Of a DNA stretch of 64,000 bases, positions 52,001 to 61,000 are shown one piece after another. A model generated the notes under the pieces. It was given only the letters and a program-made list of their open reading frames with translations, did no database searches and was not told the DNA's origin. Within the stretch, counting starts at the first letter, position 1. Every line of letters begins with the position of its first letter. This stretch comes from Lotus japonicus (taxonomy: Eukaryota > Streptophyta > Magnoliopsida > Fabales > Fabaceae). The translations under genes were made by a program, and so were the position numbers. Location of the stretch: contig NC_080042.1 in the NCBI RefSeq assembly GCF_012489685.1, positions 7,256,501 through 7,320,500 on the forward strand, in the 5' to 3' direction.

Positions 52001-55000
52001 GACCCCTGCTGCTTGGTCAGAGATCGTTACCTTCTGATCTTGTCCAATCGTCTACCGGCGAAGCCGCCAGATTCGTTCTTGTGTGGCGGTGCTTTTGCAG
52101 TCGTTGCCGGAGATTCTTGCTTGCTGGTCATGGCGCACCGGCCACCGGCGAAGCCTCCGGATTCGGCGGCGAAAGAAAGGGAGATGACGGTGTGAAAGGC
52201 TCGATACTCGCTGTTACAGTGAAGGGGAAGAGGCCACAAAAGAGTGGGTGCCTTCTGAACCCCTCTTCCATTCGAGTGGGTCAAGCCCAAGCTGCTCAAA
52301 GAGGGAATTGGGCCTTGCTGGAGTTGGGTGAGATGGGCCTGGATGCATGGATCAGAAAGAAGATGGGCTTGCTGTTTCATTTGTTTTTTTTTTGTTATGT
52401 TTGTTTCATTTCAATTTTCATGTTATCTTTCAGCTGTATTTTTTTATTTTTTGGGGTATGTTCCATTCCATTGTTGCTTCGAGTCTTGTACTCTTGTTTC
52501 ATTTAGTTTAGTTGTTCATTTTGTCGATTGGATTTTTTTCTTGTGTTTCCTTGAGGACAAGGAAAATTTTAAGGGGAGGGATATGTTACACATCATTTAG
52601 GGAGAGGGTATATATACCAGAGTCAGTCCTTGTATTTGCTATGTTGTGATTGATATCCTGTAATGGAACCCCTCTTTCCCCTGTTTCTCTATTCTTTCTC
52701 TGATTCTATCTTCTTCTTTCCCTATCTCTAATTCTATCCCTATCAGAGCTACATATCTTTTTTGTTCGAGAGAAGGTCCTGAATAAGTCTCTTCTCATAA
52801 AGCATGTTCCTTCTTTAGAGCAGACAGAAGATATTTTTACTAAGGCACTGTCCCAGCCTCACTTTGTAGAACTAAGACACAATATTAATGTGCATGACAA
52901 GTTTTCACTTGCTCAGTCACCTTGATCTTGCAGGGGGCTATTAGTGTATAGAATAGATAAGTATACTGTTAGTATGTTAAGGTTGTTAAGTCTGTTTCAC
53001 AGCTGTCAAGTATAGCTGTAATTTTCTGTTGAGTTAGTTACATAGCTTATCTTACAAGCTGCTGCATCTATACATAAGATGCTTTGTACTCTTTCACAGT
53101 CACCTTTCAATAACAGAATATTGTTAGATTTATGTTTTTCTGTTTTCCATTAATGTCAACCCCCAAAAACAATGCAGCATTACATAAAAAGTACAAAGTA
53201 CGATATTTCAGGTAGGTAGAAACAGTCATTTTTTCCTATACCCTAGCCCAAAAAAAATAAGGTCAGAACAGTATGCACCTGAGGGAGAAAGGGAACCCCA
53301 AATTTTGTCTAAATATTTCAAAATCTCACAGGTACATTCTTCAATGTTCTTCAATCCTGAAGCAATGGGCCAATGAGCAAGAGTATCTTCACCTCCATTT
53401 TTCCCGATCACCTGTGGTAAAACAATGTCAGCATGAAAGGCATATATTTAACTTACACAGATAGAAGAAGTAAACCAAAAGTATCATTTTTTACTTGCAA
53501 GTGCTTCAAAACTGACGAAAATGCAGGAGGACTCTGTAGATGAAGAGCTCCCCAAGAATACTCAGGAGGAAAAATGTGCAGCCTGGATAGAATGGGAGCA
53601 CAACTCCAAGCTAGAGGCCAATCTTTATATAAAATAGCTTCATTATAGGAAGCTAGCACCCTCTTGCAGCCAACACTTGGAAACCCCAGTTCAGACGGTA
53701 CAAATGCAATCTTGCCAAGAAGATCACAGAAGTTGTTGCTAAAAAAAAGAGCAAAGTTAGAGAAAATAAATTCAACTACAGATCCTCCTAATGCCCACAC
53801 TTCAGGTGAAACTTCAGCACGAGAGTTGGTGGTGTCTGCTTCAAAATCATCCAAATCACCTGATTTCATGCACTCAATTCCAAGGAACTCAACTCTTTTG
53901 GCACATTCAATTATCACGTCTACTTCAGTAGCAGTTCGAAGGCCAAGTTTCCTTAAAATTCGAAGCCACCCATCAGTGCTGAACCTTTCTCCAGGAAATT
54001 TTTTTCTCTCACCAAAGAAAATTGATATCAGTATAGCATCAGCTGGATCAAATAGTTCCTTGGGCTTCAACAGATCTGTTGAAAATTCATCAGAGTTTCT
54101 TACAAATTTGGTCTCTTTCAAAGCTTCAACCACTGATTGATTTGATTGAAGATCATGCCAGTTTTTAAAAACATAGATTAATATATCCTCCTGCTCATTC
54201 ATAGACTTCCTTTCATAGCCCGGCAAGCCAAAGCGTACTAAGATCTGTTGATCATTTAACTCCAGCACCCCAAGGGCTCGAAGAAATGAACTCCCATTTG
54301 AGTCTGTCGCATAAGAGAGACAATGCTCATCATGCGGTTTAAAAAATGAATTAGAAGGTATCATACACTGATCTTGATCTTTTAACTTAGTGTAAGAACC
54401 AACAACTGTTTTATATATTGGGAGAGAACGCAAAATTTCAATTTCTTCCTGTGCATAGTGGAAGCCATTGGAAAATAATTCATCACAGAATAGTGAGAAA
54501 AGTGCATCACAACTTGATGCTGATAAGTTATTAGGTTCAGTGAAATATCCAGCTTGCTTTGCTGCCACAAGTTTGGATGCAATAACTTGGCCTAGAGATC
54601 CACCAGGCATAGAAAAACAATTGCTTGAAGTAGCGCAATCTATAAATGCCTCATCAAATATGGGTACATTACACTGGTTTAACAATGACAACAACCAAGG
54701 ATAACTAATTTTGAGTCTATCAAAAGCTGAAGTATAGGCCTCAGCAACAGAAGTATCATCCCTAGATACACTAACCCCGCCCACATGATTTTCAGTGGAT
54801 TCTCTGTCTAAAATCCCACTTTGTAATGTTCGTTGCACCAAAGGAGGAGGAATGAAGACTAGATGTCGCTCTCTTACACGGCATAAGACTGGCCTACCAA
54901 GAAAAGCAGGAATTAGGGGCCAATCAGAGAAAAGAGATAATTCTTCCTGAGAGCCTCTAAAACTTTTCCAAAATATTTTGATCCATTCAGAGGAAGGGCC

Positions 55001-58000
55001 CCCTTGACTGTCAGAACTAGGCAGCTTCTTCCATGAAAGCCAGGGAGCCATATTTGATCCCATTACATGGTTCACCCAATCCTCATGGAAAATTAGCTTC
55101 ATATGATTGGCAAGCAGATGAAGAGAGAAGTTCTGCAGTTTCAGTAGCCCTTGAAGGGATAAATTAGAAAAAATTTCACCCAAGAGAGGTCTTTCTAATA
55201 CTTTAGGATGAACAAATTTTTCTCTCAAGGGATCCATTAATGACTGTTGCTCCTTATTCCCAATCCAAAGTTCAGTTAAGCCCAATTTCTGTAAATGGTT
55301 AGTTGCAGTTGGACATGGTAAACCTTTAAGTTCTGCAGCAATTGATACAAACTTCTGGTCCCTGTTTTGACCTGTGCCAGTCACAGCATTCCTGTAAGCC
55401 AAGGGTGCTCCTGCTCTACCAATATCTTCAACAACACCGCGGCCAAAATCAATTAAAACCTTTCCTAAACTTGTCATCATTTCCAATGCATCACCAGAAC
55501 TGTCTGCTCCCTGAGATGCTATGCCAGTGGAGCTATGGATATTAGATTCCGGCTGGGAAGTGCTTCCAACATCAGTTTCTCGGCAAATAACATTAATATT
55601 AGTAGGATCAACTTGTGCACTATCTCTGGGCAAGCTGGATGGCACTGATTGCTGAAAATTTGATAAGCAGTACTCAAGAACATCTATATACATGTCCACT
55701 GATCGCAGAACAATTGGTTTTGATGAAACTTTCAGGAGATCACGAACCATCTTAGGTCTAACCTCCCGTACTGAAAAACCCACAACTTGAATTTCAGTCA
55801 CCAATTCCCATGGTACTGAAAATACAGGATAATGCTCCTTTACAAAGCTGCAAACTGTACCCGGAAGTAGACTCCCAATCATCCCATTCCCAGGCTGTGA
55901 AAGAAACATGCCTTCTCCAGCCTTGACTAAATTTCCTGAGTACAGCTGCCATACTGGAAGGTCAACAATTCGGGAATAAAATGGATGTATTACCCGTTCT
56001 TTAAGGCATTCCCAGTCAGCTTTAAGAACTGCTGTTGAACTTGAAGGGGTGTTATTGTGATCAAAAAGTTGACCGCTCGGAACATGCCCCTCAGAAGACC
56101 GTGGCCAGAAGGAGTAGATATTATCTCCATAAGCCTTCAAAGAGAGATTGATCCCAGGACAGGCGCTAGAATCAATTATAGAACTTGAAACATCTTTTCT
56201 TAGATTTTGAATTTCCAAGATCATTTCTACATAGGAATCACATACACAAGACATAAGTTCTCTGTTCCATAATTCAATTAGCTGATTTCCAGCATCAAAG
56301 TGTCCCTCAGCTGACGCCCGTCTGTCTTGGTATTTAAAGAGATAACGACCTCTATTGTGACACACAAGGAAACAACCTAGGACAGTAACAGGCAAGTTTA
56401 TACAACCAGACAAAGGGAGAGGAGTCATAATTGAGCTAGTTGAGTATACATCGGCATGATGACCATTTCTTGATATAAGTGCTGCTATTCCAGCAACAGG
56501 AGTCAAGTTGTAGGCAAGGTACCGCCTGAGCAAAAAATAGGAGCAACAAACTTAGATCATGTAATCTCTCATTCAAGTTCAAAGTTAAACTAAGACTTGT
56601 TTTGATGCACTTAGCATCACTTAGCATCTGTTAATTAGGAATATGATGCACTTGTTAGCATCTGTTAAATAAGAATTAGAACAGCTGTCATAACAGCTGG
56701 CAGCAAAGTAGTATAAATAAGGCCATTAGGCAGTTAGAGATGTTATGTTAGTTGTAACAAGAATTTTATCTCTCTAATCTCAATTCTCAGTTCCCTTCTC
56801 TCTCTTTCTCTCTCTTTCTCCTCTCTTTCACTTCTTCTCCTATCATTGGTATTCAGAGCACTCGATTCACGGTGACCAATGGCGGAAGCGACGAGGTTGC
56901 AGAGCTCAATCCGTGAGGCGGAGGAGCGGATTACGGCGACGATCGAGCCGTGCATCAGTAGGCATTTGCGTGAGCTGGAGCAGAGGTTCGAGCTCCAACT
57001 GAACGGGTTCCAGGAGGCGATGCGAGGCCTCGGGTTGCAGATGACGGAGATGTCGTCGCGGCGGAGAGGCGCGAACGACGGCGAGCACCGCATGCCGACG
57101 CGATTGACGCGATTGGATTTTCCGAAATTCAACCGCGACGAAGCTGAATCGTGGCTTGTGAAGTGCGAACGATTCTTCACGCTTGACAACACGCCGGAAG
57201 CAGAGAAGGTAGCGATTGCTAGCATCGCAATGGACGAGAGTTCTTTCCGGTGGTTCCAGACCTTGGAACAGAGCACGACTGGTCCAGTTTCTTGGATGCA
57301 GTTCAGCGATGCAGTGAAGGTGCGTTTTGGTACTGAATTCGATTCACCATTAGAGGAGCTTAAGCGCCTGGTTCAAACTGGAACTCTAGAAGATTATCAA
57401 GAGGCTTTTGATACCTTGGCTGCGCGCACAGATTTGTCAGAACCTCAGAAATTGCAAGTATACTTGGGTGGATTGTGTGCTGAGTTGAGCAATGGTGTGA
57501 AGATGTTTGCACCAAGGACGTTGCTTGAAGCTACACGAATCGCGAAATTGCAGGAGAGGAGCATCGAATTGCTCCAGAAACGCACTGTTTCGGGTGTCAG
57601 AAGCACCGGCGCATGGTCTGACAAGCGCGGAAACTCTTCATTTGTTGAGAAGAAGTTACCAGAGAAGAAACCAGGGGGTGATTCCAATCAGAAAGGAATT
57701 TTAGGAAAACCTAATTACACATTTCAGAGGAAATTATCTCCTAAAGAGATGGAAGAACATAGAGCACAAAATTTGTGCTTCTTCTGCCATGAGAAATTTT
57801 CTCCAGGGCATGATTGTCCGCAAAGGAAGAAGCTCCAAGTTTTCTTAATGGAGGTTGAGGAAGGTGAACCAGAAGCTGTTGACTCTGCAAGTTCTGTTGA
57901 TTCTGAACCAGTTGTTCCTACATTATCCTTGAATGCCATACATGGGGACTCTGAATATCCTTTGATGAGGTTGACTGCATGGATAGGAAAGAAGAGGATT

Positions 58001-61000
58001 CATGTCCTCATTGATTCTGGAAGCTCACACAACTTCATTGATCAAAAACTGTGCAAGGAAGGCCTGAGCTACCTTAGACCCGTGCATCCTCTACTGAAGC
58101 CTTTACAAGTTACTGTAGCAGGTGGTGGAGTCATGCAAGGTACAGGCCTATGTGATGGAATACAGTTGAAGATGCAAGGGTATGATTTCTTCACTAGTGC
58201 TATTGCTCTTCATTTAGGTAGTTTTGATTTGATTTTAGGCTTACAATGGTTAACTCAGTGGGGAACTATATCATGGGATTTCAAAGCCCTTGTTATGGAA
58301 TTTGATATGGGACACCTTAAGGTGAGATTGCAAGCTGATAAGAGTGGGAAGGATAGAGTAGTTTCAGCTGCTAAACTTAATCAAATTGTAGCTGAGGAAA
58401 GCTTTTGTTTTATGCTACAATTGTTTCCATGTTCCCAAGAGAAAGTGTGTTGTGCTCTTGGCTTAGAGGAACCTGAGGATCCTGCAACTAAAGAACATAA
58501 AACCACTGTCCTAGAGGAATTTAAGGATGTTTTTGAGGAGCCTACACAGCTACCCCCATTCAGAGGCATCCATGACCACCAGATTGTTCTGAAGGAAGGG
58601 TCCAACCCAGTTAGTTTGAGACCTTATAGGTACCCTCCTGCACAGAAAGATGTCATTGACAACATGGTGAAAGAGCTGTTGGATTCAGGGGTTATCCAAC
58701 CTAGTTCTTCTCCATTTGCTTCTCCTGTGGTCTTGGTTAAGAAGAAGGATGGCAGCTGGCGGATGTGTGTAGACTATAGGAAGCTTAATGACATGACAGT
58801 TAAAGCAAAATTTCCTATTCCTCTTGTTGAAGATTTGCTGGATGAGCTAGGGGGTGCTCAAATTTTCTCTAAATTGGACCTTAGGTCTGGTTATCATCAA
58901 ATAAGGATGAAACCAGAAGATATAGCTAAGACTGCATTTCAGACTCATGGTGGACAATATGAATATGTGGTCATGCCTTTTGGGTTGTCCAATGCCCCAG
59001 CCACATTTCAAGGTACCATGAATGTCATCTTTGCTAGTCTATTAAGGAAGTGTGTGCTCATCTTCTTTGATGACATCCTTGTCTATAGTAAGTCCATAGT
59101 TGAGCATGTGGCACACCTTAGACATGTTTTCACTGTTTTAAAGACTCATTCCTTCTATGTCAAGAGAAGTAAATGTGCCTTCTTTACTACTCGAATTGAG
59201 TACTTGGGCCACTTCATTACTCCTGAAGGGGTTACTACAGATCCAGCCAAGATCATGGCAGTTCAAGAGTGGCCAGAACCTCAGACACTTAAGCAACTCA
59301 GAGGTTTCTTGGGCCTCACAGGTTACTACAGAAGATTCATTCAAAATTACAGCATGCTAGCATCACCTCTCACTGACTTACTCAAGAAAGATGCCTTCAT
59401 TTGGTCTGATAAGGCTTCCCATGCTTTCAATCAGCTCAAACAAGCCTTAAGTACTGCTCCTGTATTGGCTATTCCAGATATGGCTAAGCCATTTGTAGTG
59501 GAGACTGATGCTTCCAGTACAGGAATTGGGGCAGTTCTGATGCAAGACAAGCACCCTATTGCATTTATTAGCAAGGTTCTTTCTCCCAGGAATAGGTTGC
59601 TATCAGTTTATGACAGGGAATTACTAGCACTTGTGCATGCAGTGTCTAAATGGCACCAATATCTGTCTCTTCAACCTTTCCTCATCTTAACGGATCAACA
59701 TAGTTTGAAATTTTTACTGGAACAAAGGTTGTCTACACCTGCACAGTATAAATGGGTTACTAAATTGATGGGTCTATCTTATGAAATTAGGTATAAGCAG
59801 GGAAAGGACAATGTTGCTGCGGACTCCTTATCCCGGGCCAATCATGGAGAGTTGCTACACTTGGCAGTCTCTTCCATTTCTTCAGAATTGTGGGATCTAA
59901 TACAACAAGCCTATGTTGCAGATTCTTCCCTCAAGGATCTTATGCAAGAGGTGAATGCTTCTCCTGACCAGCATCCTCATTACAGGGTGGTGGATGGTTT
60001 CCTTTTCCGGAAACACAGATTGGTAGTTCCCAATAATGACCAAGTCAGATTGGTTATTTTGCAATGGTTGCACTCCTCTCATCAAGGGGGGCATTCGGGT
60101 ATAAGGGCTTCTACTCATAGGATCAAGTCCTTATTTTATTGGAAAGGACTTAGCAAGAGTGTAGCTGAGTTTATTCAAAGGTGTGAGACTTGCTTGAGAT
60201 GCAAGTATGAACCTCATGCTGTTCCAGGTTTGCTGCAGCCCTTGGCTATACCTGATGGAGTGTGGCAAAGTATTGCCATGGACTTCATTGAAGGGCTACC
60301 CAAGTCCCATGGCAAGGACACCATATGGGTGGTTATTGACAGGCTTAGTAAGTATGCTCATTTCATAGCCTTGTCACATCCTTTCTCAGCTTCCACTTTG
60401 GCTGAGGTGTTCATCAACAATGTTTACAAACTTCATGGAGCCCCAGCAAATATAGTGAGTGACAGGGATCCCCTCTTTACTAGCAAATTCTGGGCAGCAT
60501 TTCTGCAACAATTGGGCATTTCTCAGAGCTTGTCTACTGCCTATCATCCTCAATCAGATGGGCAGAGTGAGGTCCTCAATCGTTGCTTGGAACATTACTT
60601 GAGGGCCATGACTTGGCAGAGACCAAAGGAGTGGGCTGCTTGGCTGCCTATGGCAGAATGGTGGTATAACACCACTTTTCACTCTGCAATCCAAGCTACC
60701 CCTTATGAAGTTGTTTATGGTCAGCCGCCCCCCTTGCATTTACCTTACTGCCCTCAAAGCACTGTGGTGGATGCTGTGGACAGAAGCTTTGTTGCTAGAG
60801 AGGAGATGATCAACAAGTTGCAAGGTAACTTGGCTCGAGCTCAAGCTCGCATGAAGACCTTGGCTGATAAACACAGGTCTGATAGAGAATTTCAAGTTGG
60901 AGATTGGGTTTTCTTGAAGCTCCAGCCTTATAGGCAATCCTCTCTCACTTCTAGGGCTTCACAAAAGCTGTCCCCTCGTTTCTTTGGCCCATATCAGATA

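Larger units (their letters stand above)
51111..52745 (+). mobile_element. Non-autonomous short-LTR retrotransposon carrying an unknown ORF
   Basis: 1,635 bp with 162-bp LTRs at 51111-51272 and 52584-52745 (two differences by eye), termini TGTTACACATC and CCCTATCA, and a perfect GAGCT duplication (51106-51110, 52746-52750). Primer-binding site TGGTATCAGAGC is at 51274-51285; polypurine tract AAGGGGAGGG is just before 52584. The interior encodes no retroviral protein, only the 288-codon ORF. The LTR end, primer-binding site, leader and polypurine region closely resemble the autonomous element at 56603. Confidence 0.93.
49923..53152 (+). mobile_element. Deleted Ty1/copia element with TA...TA LTR termini
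   Basis: LTRs at 49923-50101 (179 bp) and 52939-53152 (214 bp) begin TATTAG and end CCATTA. They are flanked by a perfect ATGTC duplication (49918-49922, 53153-53157). The left LTR lacks about 35 bp present in the right. A primer-binding site TGGTATCAAGAGC follows directly, and GCAGGGGGC precedes the right LTR. Inside are gag and the end of RNase H only, with the 51111-52745 element inserted in the latter. It is non-functional. Confidence 0.85.
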
